64,000 nt of DNA, taken from NCBI RefSeq assembly GCF_021869535.1, contig NW_026262593.1, positions 52,750,318 through 52,814,317 on the forward strand, in the 5' to 3' direction. Within the stretch, counting starts at the first letter, position 1, and the number at the start of each line of letters is the position of its first letter. Of the stretch, positions 33,386-43,861 are shown piece by piece. The position numbers and the translations under genes were made by a program. The stretch is from Mytilus californianus. Its lineage: Eukaryota > Mollusca > Bivalvia > Mytilida > Mytilidae. The notes beneath the pieces are model-generated. The model had not been told where the DNA came from, did not search any database, and saw only the letters and a list, made by a program, of their open reading frames with translations.

Positions 33386-34168
33386 AAATTGCCGTCTGAC
33401 AGGAAGATTAAGTATTGTATAAAATATTACAATTATGAATCATGCGTTTTTGTCTGCTTATAACCAATCATTAATTATATTATCTCTTTCATTAAAGTTA
33501 TATAAAATATTTATGCAAATAGACAGAGCTAAACATGACACGAAACAGTATACTTGTGGCCTCTCTAGGTTACAAAAGCGCAATTATTCGTAATGCATTT
33601 TCCATAGGGTACCACTGGTGTTCCGTATTTTTTTTCTCGAAGACTACACAAACTAGGGACAAACGGATTGCAGTTCCTGTTACTAGAAATGCCAGTGTTG
33701 CATTACAACCAAAAAAATATATAGGGTCATGCGGCAGAAATTGACTTAAAATGCAGTTGAAAAAGATCGTCTATTTTTTTCGCTTAATGAAAAAGGCATA
33801 TTTCTAATGGCTCCGACGTGCAGAAATGGAGGATATTTTCTATACTTCGTAAAATGTGAATATGATTTTCTGCAATTTTTAAACCTTATTGGATAAGGTT
33901 TCGATTAAATGTAATTCCAATCCTGTATCATCCAATCAGAAGCCGTATAGGATTCTATTCTGAGTACCATCTTGGGGTAAAAAACTTGCCGATAAAATGT
34001 AAATAAATAATTGCGCTCTTGTAACCTCTACATTGGATGTTTTGCTTGTTTTATAAATGGTTCCTATATGTTCTAAATTGTTTGCAAACAGACAAACCCG
34101 GAAACCTATGTTATTTATATTTTTCCGGAAATCGCACTTTCTGAAAGGATTTCATCTTAATTATTTGT
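33386..34168. other. AT-rich stretch, nothing recognised
   Basis: A 69-codon + frame at 33535-33744 has no reeler or other motif. Confidence 0.4.
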
Positions 34169-34400
34169 ATGCCCCGTTGCACCAGAGGATGCATCAAGTG
34201 TAACCCTTGTCCGTCCGTACGTCCGCACGCCCAAAATTAGTTCCCGTTCTATAACTTTAGTTTGCCTCAACCAAATGTTATGAAACTCATACACAATGTT
34301 AATTACCACTGAACACAGATCAAGTTTGAATTTTGGTTGCCTCACTTATACTGTTCTTCAGTTATGTTCCTTTATAACGTTATATGCAAGAGGGGGCATC
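34169..34400. mobile_element. Short ATGCCCC...GGGGGCAT element
   Basis: The left end TATGCCCCGTTGCACC and right end AGGGGGCAT form short terminal inverted repeats around ~230 bp of non-coding DNA with GTCCGTCCGTACGTCCGC near the left. No transposase. Confidence 0.55.
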
Positions 34401-34509
34401 ATTACATTATCCATTTATTCATGGTACAGTAACGATATATAATTACTGACTTATTATCTATATCCCGTCAGGAATGATAATACATGTGTGAAATATTACA
34501 CACAATACG

Positions 34510-34745
34510 TACTTATCAATTAAAGGGGGTCGGGGTCATTCACTTCTGCTTTTATGCCATTTTTCTCTATTCTTTATTTTGTTATTTTCTGTATTTTCTA
34601 TATTTGAGAAGCCCACTATTCTCTGTTATTTCTATTTTGCCTATTTTGCCATACACTTTCTTTTTTGTGTTCTTTTTGCTTTATTTTTGGTCCATTATTT
34701 TCTATTATATATTACCCATCCAGACCCTCATGTATCATCACATCG
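34510..34745 (-). repeat. R7 repeat, reverse orientation
   Basis: TTTTTCTCTATTCTTTATTT, CCCACTATTCTCTGTTATTT and a GGTCCATTATTTTCTATT tract. Overlapping aromatic-rich open frames are a consequence of this composition. Confidence 0.65.
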
Positions 34746-35009
34746 TTTGTCTGACCGATCTTAGCTACCATCGCTAAGGTTCATGCAAAAATACAAAATG
34801 AGTATATTTAATCAATCTTAAAGGTAACTAAATAATAATTGTCGCTGTATTCAAATTTGTATTGCATTTTCAATTTTATAGATTTGGTAAGTCTAACAAT
34901 TTTGATGTAATAAATTATCCAAAAAGAGTTTTTCTCTGACTTTTAATGACGTCTTTATACTAAATCCATTAGATGTGTACTGGTTGATATTTTAGTCTTA
35001 GATACATGA
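34746..35009. other. AT-rich spacer
   Basis: No supported feature. Confidence 0.4.
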
Positions 35010-35555
35010 TTTTTTCCACGAGTTGTTATCGGCTTTGAACTAGCTTTCAGTAACCGTGAGTACTCTCAGATCTGTATTTAGTGTCTTTTTGTTTTTGGGA
35101 TGTATAAGTATCCGTCCACGTCTACTTTGTGTTTTGGTTATATGTATTTCTATTTGTATCCATCTGATAAGTTAAGCCTTTTTCAACTGATTTTTATAGT
35201 TTGTTCTTATGTATTGTTACACCACTGTCCCAGGTAAGGGAGAGGTTTTTGGCGCTCACAAACATGTTTAATCCCGCCACATTCTTTATGTGCCTGTCCC
35301 TACTCAGGAGCCTGTAGTTTAGTGGTTGTCGTTGGTTCATGTCTGTCATATTTGTTTTTCGTAAATTGTTTTGTTATAACTTAGGCCGCTAGTTTTCATT
35401 TTTCATGTTGGGGCCTTTTATAGCCGACCATGCTGTATGAGTTTTTCTCATTGTTGAAGGCCGTACGGTTGCCTATAATTGCTTAAATCTACTTCATTTG
35501 AACTTTGATGGATATTTATCTCATTGGCAGTCAAACCACATCTCTTTATTTTTAT
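35010..35555 (+). repeat. R1 repeat, long copy
   Basis: Same order as 32805-33385 with ~90% visible agreement in blocks: ATCGGCTTTGAACTAGCTTT, GAGTACTCTCAGATCTGTAT, CCACTGTCCCAGG, TTGAAGGCCGTACGG and GGCAGTCAAACCACATC. The two long copies are in the same orientation 2.2 kb apart. Confidence 0.85.
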
Positions 35556-36279
35556 ATGGTAAGACAACGAACAAAACATAGAAAGTCTGATGAAACAGGG
35601 CACTATGCTGAAAACTACAAACATTATGAATTGTAAAAAATACGAGTATTTTTGAAAAATTAAATAGGAAGGACATTCACAACCAAAACACATTTTATTT
35701 AATTAACCCTATGATACAAATAAGTTCATTAAAAATTCTGTAGGGAAAAGGTAGGAAAATCTATCGATGTCAATCTATAGGATTTTTATCTTACTGAGAG
35801 AACATCCCGAGGTACGGATGCTAATTTGCTTATTTAGCTCTATACAGTGGGAAATCCAAAAGAAAATTTAGTATATCGAGAAAAACTAAAATTTTAGAGC
35901 CAATTAAACTCACAACACAACGGTAAACATACATTGTACTTGGAATTTGCTCCAGATGTGGAAATCATGATTTGCTATCACACACCTCCCGAGTTGTGGA
36001 AGTATTTAACCACACAAAAAGCCTAAAAAAAATAAATGCATTCCTTAGTACTGGATGGCTCACAAATAAAAATTATACAAAACTTACGTAACATTTGCCA
36101 AATATCTTCAAGGTTGTCCGTCAACAGCAACATGTGAAACTGAGAAATATTTTGATTTGATGTAAATAAAAAGTTACATCCCTTTTAAAGATATTACTAG
36201 TATTTACAAGCTTTATTGTTCAACTTCCACAATTATACGACTAACTACCGTAATAATGAAAAAAACATATTACAGGATT
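35556..36279. other. AT-rich stretch, nothing recognised
   Basis: No supported feature. Confidence 0.4.
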
Positions 36280-36430
36280 ATACGTGTCACATGTGGAGCC
36301 AGAGCTGCTTACTCTATCGGAGCACCTGAGATGCCCCCGCTTTTTTTGTTGTTTTCCGTTTTTGCCATGTCATTATCAGTTCTGTTTTGACTTATAAGTT
36401 TGACTATTCTTTTAGTATCTTCTCTTTTAT
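36280..36430 (-). repeat. R8 repeat, reverse orientation
   Basis: Complement of 18020-18310: CACATGTGGAGCCAGAGCTG, TACTCTATCGGAGCACCTGA, TTTTTGCCATGTCATTATCA and CTTTTAGTATCTTCTC. It contains a chance IGAP reading (see rejected items). Confidence 0.6.
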
Positions 36431-36889
36431 ACCCCCATGTTTGTCACCTGGTTTATCCCACACGATTGGAAATCCCTAATGGCATTTCTCATATCGGAAA
36501 CAATTTATTTTATAGTGCCATTATATGAAAATGATACTGATAACAATGTTGAATATTAGCAGTTGACATTACAAAATGTAATATTCAGAAGTTAAGCGCC
36601 ATTTGGCGTTCCCTATGCTTTTTAAATCTTTTTGTTGTTGCTACTGTGTAATCTTAAATAGTTCCTGATTTTAAGTATTTTGTTTAGAGCACCACCAGCA
36701 AGAAGTTCTTGCTGCTAAAGCAAGTGCATTCAAAATTACCTTCACAACTTTCTAATAGTATAGTTTACTATCACTTGGATTTTGCTAGTAGACATAAAGT
36801 CGGCGAAAATGTCAATCTGATAGACCTATTCAAAACATGAAATTAAAGTAAAAAAACAACTTAAGGGTCTTGTATGAACTGCTCTATGG
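36431..36889. other. AT-rich stretch, nothing recognised
   Basis: No supported feature. Confidence 0.4.
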
Positions 36890-37045
36890 TTAATTCAAAA
36901 AAGGGGAAGTCCATTAAAAGTAACAAAATCAAACGTTAGATTGTATCAACAAATGGGACAAATATTCCCCACTTAGTACAGGCATTTTCCGAAGTAAATG
37001 GTCGGTTACACGTGGTTTTATAGCCAGCTTAACCTCCCACTTTTA
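36890..37045 (+). repeat. Diverged R3-like repeat
   Basis: GGGGAAGTCCATTAAAAGTA, ACAGGCATTTTCCGAAGTAA and TGGTTTTATAGCCAGCTTAA keep the R3 order, with the middle rearranged. Confidence 0.5.
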
Positions 37046-38599
37046 TGCCAGTTGTTAATAGTTCAAAATTAGCGAAACCGGTAGTATATACAAGGTAAGC
37101 GTCTCCTTCTAGACAAGCTTCACCTGCCATTCGAATCTTCACCTATTCAACTTTGATATTAGTAAAGCATGCTGCAAAGGTCTTCAATTTCATTTATGTA
37201 TATATTGAGGATGATTGTCATGTCACTAAAAAAAACCAACATTTCACATTTTAATGACTGTTCACATCTTATATATCCAAGTTACTTAAGATTAAGGAAA
37301 CTAGGCATGCTACAACTGCCATTTGTATCTACACTTAACTAACTTTGATATTATTAGGTGTTAAAGCATCCTTCAAAGTTCTTTAATCTCAAGTTCAGAT
37401 ATATTGATAATATCATGTCACTCAAAAACCCACGTTGCAAAGGGTGCTTACAGATCATATCTCCATTTTTTGTCCATATTTATTGTCATGAGCGATATAA
37501 TGTTTCCGTTTCTCTACTCATTCCATCAGGTTTTCGCGGTTTTAATTGCTTATATTTAGATATCAGTATAGCTGTCTGATCTGAAATTGTACCGACATTG
37601 TCCTTTTTCCGAGTGTGACATTTTGACTGAGTGTGGATTCGAAAGGCGTATGTATGCGTAGCAAGAGACGTCCTTGTCGACGCATCTGGTCTTTATATCT
37701 AAAACTTCGAAAACATGACGCTAGTGATATGAGAACAAACTTATCGTATCGGTCAACCAAATCGTGATGGTGACCGTAAAACCTTTATATGTCAAAATAT
37801 TTAGTCTAGTGATGTATGTGAATGTTCCAGATCGCGGCCTTTGCACTAAACATCTTTTTGACAGTTTTGACATATCATCTTGTTTTTAAAGTTTTACTTT
37901 AATGGTTATAGATTGTGATGAATTATGAGAAGTGATAAATATTAAATATTGTTATTCCAAATGATGGAAATAGAGCGCATCTGTAATCTTCTTTTACCCT
38001 TTTTCCTTGAAATTACGGCTATGCATGCCTAACAGTAGACGCTTACCCCTTTAACACACCAGGTCTCGCTCTTTGCATAGTTAATGCAATTCCCTCTATT
38101 TTTATTTGTTAAATATACCTGGATTTTTATCGTTTTAATCGATTATGGATACTTTAAAATGGAAAATCTAATTCCCTTGCGTCTGCTCTCCCAATTACAT
38201 TTGATTTAGTTGAAAATATGTTTACTTTTAAAAGAGTTGAAACGTATAATTGTGGTTTCTTATTACAATCCATCACGTATTTCATCATGTTTATATGGTT
38301 TTTAAACATGAAGTTGATGAGTATTCGACATCACCTTTTGAAAATATATGTGGTAATTAAACATCCTTGTGATTGATATAAATTCTGCTGACAAAACGAG
38401 AAAGTACTTTTCCTAAATTTTGAAAATTAGGAAATAAGTTAATTCATACATCATTGACACCATAATGACTAGAACCACCTACGGTCCAAACGAGACATCT
38501 AGAACGGTTAACGGCGTATAAGAAATATAGAAATGAACCACTACAAAAACAATGTTAACTGTTAATATATATCACACACACACACAAAATACTCCTTTT
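37046..38599. other. AT-rich stretch, weak internal duplication, no gene
   Basis: Two related tracts near 37125-37190 and 37315-37390 (TGCCATT.G.ATCT.CAC, ACTTTGATATTA, AAAGCAT.C..CAAAG) suggest an old ~190-bp duplication. No coding exon recognised. Confidence 0.4.
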
Positions 38600-39012
38600 G
38601 GGTACACATTAATGGCTGAAAACGAATCCCCCGAATCTAAGTACTATGCGTATTGCTATGTGTTTGTTTATTCTACATTGGCTAGGGGTATAAGGGAAGG
38701 GTTGAGATCTTTCAAAACATGTTTAACCCCGCCGCATTTTTGCGCCTGTCCCAAGTCAGGATCCTCTGGCCTTTGTTAGTCTTGTATGTTTTTTTTTTTT
38801 TAATTTTGGTTCATCAATATGTTTCGGAGTTTAGTGTGACGTCCATTTTCTCTGAACTAGTACATATTTTTATTTAGGGGCCAGCTGAAGCCTACTTCCG
38901 GGTGCGGGATTTTCTCGCTGTGTTGAAGACTCATTGGTTGCCATGGGCAGTTTTCTGATCTTTGGTCGGGTTGTTGTCTCTTTGACACATTCCCCATTTC
39001 CATTCTCAATTT
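38600..39012 (+). repeat. R2 repeat, long copy
   Basis: ACATTGGCTAGGGGTATAAG, AACATGTTTAACCCCGCCGC, CTGTCCCAAGTCAGGATCCT, GGGGCCAGCTGAAGCC, GGTCGGGTTGTTGTCTCTTT and GACACATTCCCCATTTCCAT. It is the + strand counterpart of 23098-23449. Confidence 0.8.
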
Positions 39013-39601
39013 TATTACAAAACTATATACGGTTATGGTTAAGAGGAGGTGAAAAAGATGACGAGCGCCATCCAAGATAAAAGCTAGAAGTACATTTATT
39101 TTCTACTGCCCTGTTAGTCTGGAAAACAATTGAAAAAGTGAAAAAATAAATGTTGGCTATTGGTGAATAAATAGCGAGTACTTTGGAGGAAAGTCTCTAT
39201 AATGAGCAAAATTTTGCACATGAAAAGTTCTTCATTCATACTATTTCAAAATTTCCGGAACCATACAGTATCCTTAAATATGCCATGTTTCTATTAAAAC
39301 ATCTGCGGAACCATATGTGTTTTGCAGTTTTACTCACCAAAAAGTGTTGAAAATTCAGAACATTAGTTTTTCAACGGATTTTTTAATAGTGAAAACACAG
39401 AACCCAAAACAGTTCCATTGTGGCCTATGTAAAAAAATATTTCGTTGTAACCTTATGATAGCATTATTAGCAATTGACAACGAACTATTACATGGAAAGG
39501 GAAACAACCATGATATTTTAAAATATCGTTGGAATCATGGCAAATTCTATGTTATAAATTTCTGCATGTGTTCCGTGCATGAAGAGTTTAAGGATGATGG
39601 T

Positions 39602-39649
<48 letters not shown>

Positions 39650-40199
39650 CGTGTAGTTCCATTTTGCATAGATGTGATTAATGTCTAGGTTTGGATAAAC
39701 TTTTGGTGTTTTTCTGTTATATGAGGACGTCAACGTTTCTATTTTGTTTTGGATTTTAATGTAAGTTGACCTCGAGCAACACGTAAAAGATATTAATTAT
39801 CGAAACGTTTATCTGGTTTAATAACATTGGAACCGTTTAATAATAATGATATGAACAGTTAACTTTAGTTCACATGACAAATTAGAGGCAACCGTTGTTT
39901 ACCGATGGGCAATCCTGATATCTGTTGTATGTCACATGTTAATGAATTCGAATGACAACTAGCCCCTATATGTAAGAGCTAAAATTAATTCCCACAAAAA
40001 TGTATGCAACAATGATAACCAACCTAATCAATTACTCGACAAACTATTACCAGAGAAAAAGGGAAATAATTCTGCCCACTGACATGACAATTTTTGAATA
40101 TAAATCAGATTATGACAAAATTTTATGTTATATATTTTTATATGTGTATTCATGCATGGAGAATGGAATGTAAGTTCACGTGGTTGCATTAATAATAAC
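39013..40199. other. Upstream region of reeler exon C; AT-rich
   Basis: Contains the microsatellite below and a TTATATATTTTTATA tract at 40128-40142 that could serve as a TATA-like element (inference only). No other gene seen. Confidence 0.4.
39603..39650. repeat. (AAT)n microsatellite
   Basis: About 16 uninterrupted AAT triplets. It lies in a 123-codon frame as a run of Asn, which is an artefact. Confidence 0.95.
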
Positions 40200-40383
40200 C
40201 ATGTTATGGACGTTAGGTCTTTCAGGTAAGTCAAAGGTAACAGTCTTTGTTTTGATAGCTTGTCATCTGATTGTCTTATTTCACCAATACATCAATCATG
40301 CTGAAATAAGACAATCCGATGACAAGCCATCAAAACAAGGACTGTTACCTTTGACTTACCTCAAAGACCTAACGTCCATAACA
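40200..40383. mobile_element. 184-bp foldback MITE just upstream of the reeler start codon
   Basis: Arms of 82 bp (40202-40283 and 40302-40383) are reverse complements with about four mismatches, around an 18-bp loop. AATAATAAC occurs at 40191-40199 and again at 40384-40392, a 9-bp direct duplication as left by Mutator-like elements (superfamily is inference). The left arm contains TTTCAG|GTAAGT, so it carries both an acceptor-like and a perfect donor-like site. The element ends 28 bp before the ATG at 40412. If transcription starts upstream, the 5' UTR would hold a very stable hairpin. Confidence 0.85.
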
Positions 40384-40411
40384 AATAATAACTGCGGAAT
40401 ATCATTTGAAT

Positions 40412-40658
40412 ATGAAATCCAAATTCACTTTGCCAAATTTAATTGCAACTAGTTTTTTGTGTTATGTATTGACAATTGTAAGTGGATATCCAAGCGGTGC
40501 ACCTCTAAATGCTTGTGGAGATCCAACACCTATTCATCAAACGCGAATAAATGCAACGCATATTGGAATTTATTATCCACTGTCAATGGCAACTAGTGGG
40601 TATTCTTTGGAAACCATTGGGACTCAATATAGTGGTACACGTGGATCCAGAATTAGAG
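40412..40658 (+). CDS. Secreted reeler-domain protein, exon 1 (exon C)
   Basis: First exon of the only gene assembled here. Total 247 residues over four exons. Residues 1-25 form a signal peptide (MKSKF..., core LIATSFLCYVLTIVSG), with predicted cleavage before YPSGAPLNAC. Gly29-Ala30-Pro31 and Cys35 open the reeler domain, followed by a sequon at Asn47 (NATH). The first ATG in the frame is at 40412; the upstream TTG at 40406 is not a start. The exon ends AGAG|GTACGG, phase 1. Reeler proteins of this short, membrane-free type are extracellular and several insect members bind bacteria or act in the humoral response (family knowledge). An immune role here is inference. An intron of 2.9 kb follows. 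Confidence 0.88.
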
Positions 40659-41219
40659 GTACGGTGACTAGTTTCTGTTTTCTATATTAATGTGTAAGGA
40701 AAAATTCGTCAACATTGTTTTGCTATTTCTTAACATATATATAAGAAGTATACTAAAACAGATATTCATATTATTGTTTATTGGTTTGGTAATAGGTTAT
40801 TTTTCCATCTAGATGTTAACTAATTAACATCTACTATAGTTATTCCAATCTTTGGAGGAACTCATGATTTTAGAGAATAAGCATTGCTCAGTGTGTAGCT
40901 TTTTAAGTGGTATTTTGTTTGTCATTTCGTCGGTTTTCGTTTTTGCCATGATGTTTTTCGGTTTCTCTTCGAATTAAATATGAGTTTTAACATCTCCTTC
41001 TGGTATCATCCGCCTCCTTTTAATGTTTTATATCTCTGTATTCAGATCAGATAAAAATATAGAATTGAAAGAGATATATGTCATTCTTCGCTCACTATCT
41101 CTTTTTCAATTTATACTTAGAGGATGTAGGAGGCAGCACATTTTCAACAGTACTCATGGCAATTGATTTAGATTAGGATCTAATCATTGCGTTCACATGC
41201 AATTATATCTTTTTTGGAG

Positions 41220-41345
41220 TACATGAGATTATTTCCGGTCGTTGGTAGAATTTGTGTTGATCAGTCTTTAGTTTTTGGTTTGCCATGACATTGTAAGTTC
41301 GTTTTCGAATAGCGAGTTTGATTATGCCTTTGGTATCTCTGTTAC
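41220..41345 (-). repeat. R8 fragment in intron 1
   Basis: GTGTTGATCAGTCTTTAGTT, TTTGCCATGACATTGTAAGT and GATTATGCCTTTGGTATCTC match the R8 edge in reverse. Confidence 0.5.
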
Positions 41346-42859
41346 CGACGTAACTATGGCATAAATAAATGTAACACTATATACAACATATATACACTAT
41401 AGTTATACCAAATATGCTATAATTAATAGTAGTTCGGTTTTCACATAAATAGTCCCCCTAAAACATTTATCATTGCTACCCCTTATTAGATTTCTTTTTC
41501 ATTCCAGATCATAATGTGTTTTTTTAAAACCAGTATTACTAAAATCACTCGGTTTCATTCAAACATAACCTATTTCTGCATGTAATGACTCTTCCTATGT
41601 TTCCTAGCTTACTTGGTCATGTTTTAAAATCGATAAAAATTACCTGACCGCATATATATTTATATTAATTTTATTCAAAACATAAGTAACTTCTCCCATT
41701 TTAAAAGATCGACATTTTCCTTTCCTCAAATCAATCTTCAAGAAATTAATGTTTTATATCTTATATCTCGTTAACCTTCCATTCAGAAGACATTATTTCT
41801 TGTCATTATGCCTAAATATACACGTACAATATGTGTTCGTGTTCATATACGCTTAGAAGCAGAACCCTCGTTTAACTTGTTATACAATTATGGCCAATTG
41901 TACCTCCATTTTATACATACAATTATGACAATTCAATGCAATTGCCTTTCATAAAATGCAATAATCCAAGAACAATAAAATACCTTATTTGTTAACAAAT
42001 TTTCCTGAAGACATTTGCGAGTATATTGAAAGAGAATACATCACTTTTAATTATTTTCTTCGGCAATTAATTTGACAATTATGAGCATGTAGGTGTGTAT
42101 CTATAAAGTGAACAAACATCTTTATATTCGAGGTTTACGGTATATTTGGTGACAGTTCTGTGTTTGGTATAAGATATAAAGAAGACATATGTTAATTACC
42201 TATATCGTACATTGTAAAATGTCAGGGAGAAAAGAAATATGATATGTTATAACTTTGGTATATAACCAATATTGTAACGTTATGATTCATTGTCTCTAGT
42301 TGTTAGTGGATGCATCAAAGATGGGGAGGTTTTGTTTTTGAAATGTTAAAATACACAAGGAGGTCCCATCTGTTTGAAGATTTTAAATACATTATACTTT
42401 GTATTAATCTAGGTCTGTGTAAAACGTTACATTATCACTTGTTCGTGACTTGGACATCCGTTTGAAAGTGTAACCACACAGTTTCGGCTGATATTGTTTG
42501 GGACTTAACTCCAAGATGCACGGGGAGATTTTCTAGCTCTATGTAATTTGAATACTCATTAATAATGGAAGACTTTTGTATGAACCTTTGCAGACCTAAA
42601 TATAAAAAATGATTTTTTTTTAAATATTATAAACTCCTGCACTTAATTTTGGAGTGCTGAACATGCATGTGACCTTTTTTACTGCAGAAAAAGATCAGTA
42701 TTTAAACACCATATTTTTTTGTGTTGTTTAGGTTTTTTGTGGCTTTGTCTAAGATGTATTGAACCATTGGAACTCGAAATGACTGTCATTTGAGTAGGAC
42801 ATTTGATTTATTTCCTACTAAGTCAAAAATATGACATTCAAACGCCAATTTCTAATGAT

Positions 42860-43045
42860 AAATATACTCATCATAGATACTAGGCTGCACATTTTGTATG
42901 CAAGACGTACTTTTCGTCTACAAAATGTCGCTCGAATGAAAAAAGTTTAAAAGCCAATTAAGTACAAAGTTGAAGGGCATTGAGCATTTTCGAAAGCTTT
43001 TGCCAAATACAGCTAAGATAATATATTCCTAGGGTAGACAAACCT
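42860..43045 (+). repeat. R4 repeat in intron 1
   Basis: CATAGATACTAGGCTGCACA, TTTTCGTCTACAAAATGTCG, AAGTACAAAGTTGAAGGGCA and TTTTGCCAAATACAGCTAAG. Confidence 0.7.
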
Positions 43046-43384
43046 TAGCACTTTTAAAAATTCAATGTTTTGTAAATATTATGACCACATCGTTGATAAT
43101 TTATGCCAACACAGAAGTGCAGAGTACTGAGATAAGCGTTTGATAAAATGAAAGTGACGGGTATATAATATAAGATTTTAAAATAAATTCATTTATCAAA
43201 GTCAAGTGCATATAGTGTAAAGTCTTTTTCTGTCTTTTGTATCGTCCTTGTTTGACCTCGTCAACTCCCAGTATACAGTTTGTCTGAATTACATGTTTAA
43301 GAATTGAATCTTACATTTATGAGAGGTACTTTTACATGAACTAGTAATAGGACCTCAGATACAATATGCAAGATGACAATGGTA

Positions 43385-43560
43385 AAATACGATGGTCTTG
43401 AAAAAAGGGAGGTCCAAAATATAAAAATAGAGGAAAAATAGAATAAAACAAAATTTGGTCCTAAATAAAAAGAATGGAGTATAAAGAGGGAAAAATTTTA
43501 AAAATAAAGAACAATGAAAGAAAATTAAAGAATACAGAAATGAAGATCCTGCACCTTCGT
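43385..43560 (+). repeat. R7 repeat at the 3' end of intron 1
   Basis: A-rich AATAGAGGAAAAATAG / AAAGAATACAGAAATGAAG units as at 20690-20865. Confidence 0.65.
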
Positions 43561-43602
43561 ATATTAATTTCCTTCTAACTTTCATATCTTTTTTGTTTTC
43601 AG

Positions 43603-43861
43603 TAACACTTCGTGCAGCACCGAACGATTATTTCCGTGGTTTTTTCGTACAAGCAACAAGAAATGGTTTTCCATTGGAAGCCATCAACAGACCTGCTTAT
43701 GGAACATTTTTACCTTTAGATGAAAACTCACAGGCAAGGAGATGCCGATCTGCAGTAGGCGGGGTTGGTGGAATCACACACACAAACAACAGAGATAAAA
43801 ATACGGTTTCATTCGATTGGTATCCACCTGCAAGCTGCAATTTAGGAAATGTTCAATTTGT
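43603..43861 (+). CDS. Secreted reeler-domain protein, exon 2
   Basis: Acceptor TTTTCAG at 43602; enters with two bases of a split Val codon (phase 1) and leaves with two bases before GTAAGT. Encodes residues 83-169, the body of the reeler beta sandwich: APNDYFRGFFVQA, then RRCRSAVGGVGGITHTNN, SFDWYPPASC and NVQFV. The F.GF..QA, ITH.N and W..P....G.V.F patterns are the most diagnostic reeler motifs. Cys130 and Cys161 are candidates for pairing with Cys35 and Cys201. Any of the three first exons could join here in frame. Confidence 0.92.

Larger units (their letters stand above)
40659..43602. other. Intron 1 of the reeler gene
   Basis: GTACGG ... TTTTGTTTTCAG. Contains R8 fragments (40920-40990, 41220-41345), an R4 copy (42860-43045) and an R7 copy (43385-43560) ending only ~40 bp before the acceptor. 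Confidence 0.7.

Noticed and set aside
36314-36345. Gly-Ala-Pro reading (SIGAPEMP) that resembles a reeler first-exon motif
   Set aside because: It lies in an R8 repeat copy (same sequence family as 18020-18310), has no signal peptide, no following Cys and no splice donor.
39317-39688. 123-codon frame with a poly-Asn run
   Set aside because: The Asn run is the (AAT)n microsatellite; no other protein signature.
20620-43560. Co-linear duplication of exon 1 plus downstream R7 repeat
   Set aside because: R7 copies follow each first exon on the same strand, but at very different distances (~0.6, ~1.0 and ~2.7 kb), so block duplication is not supported.
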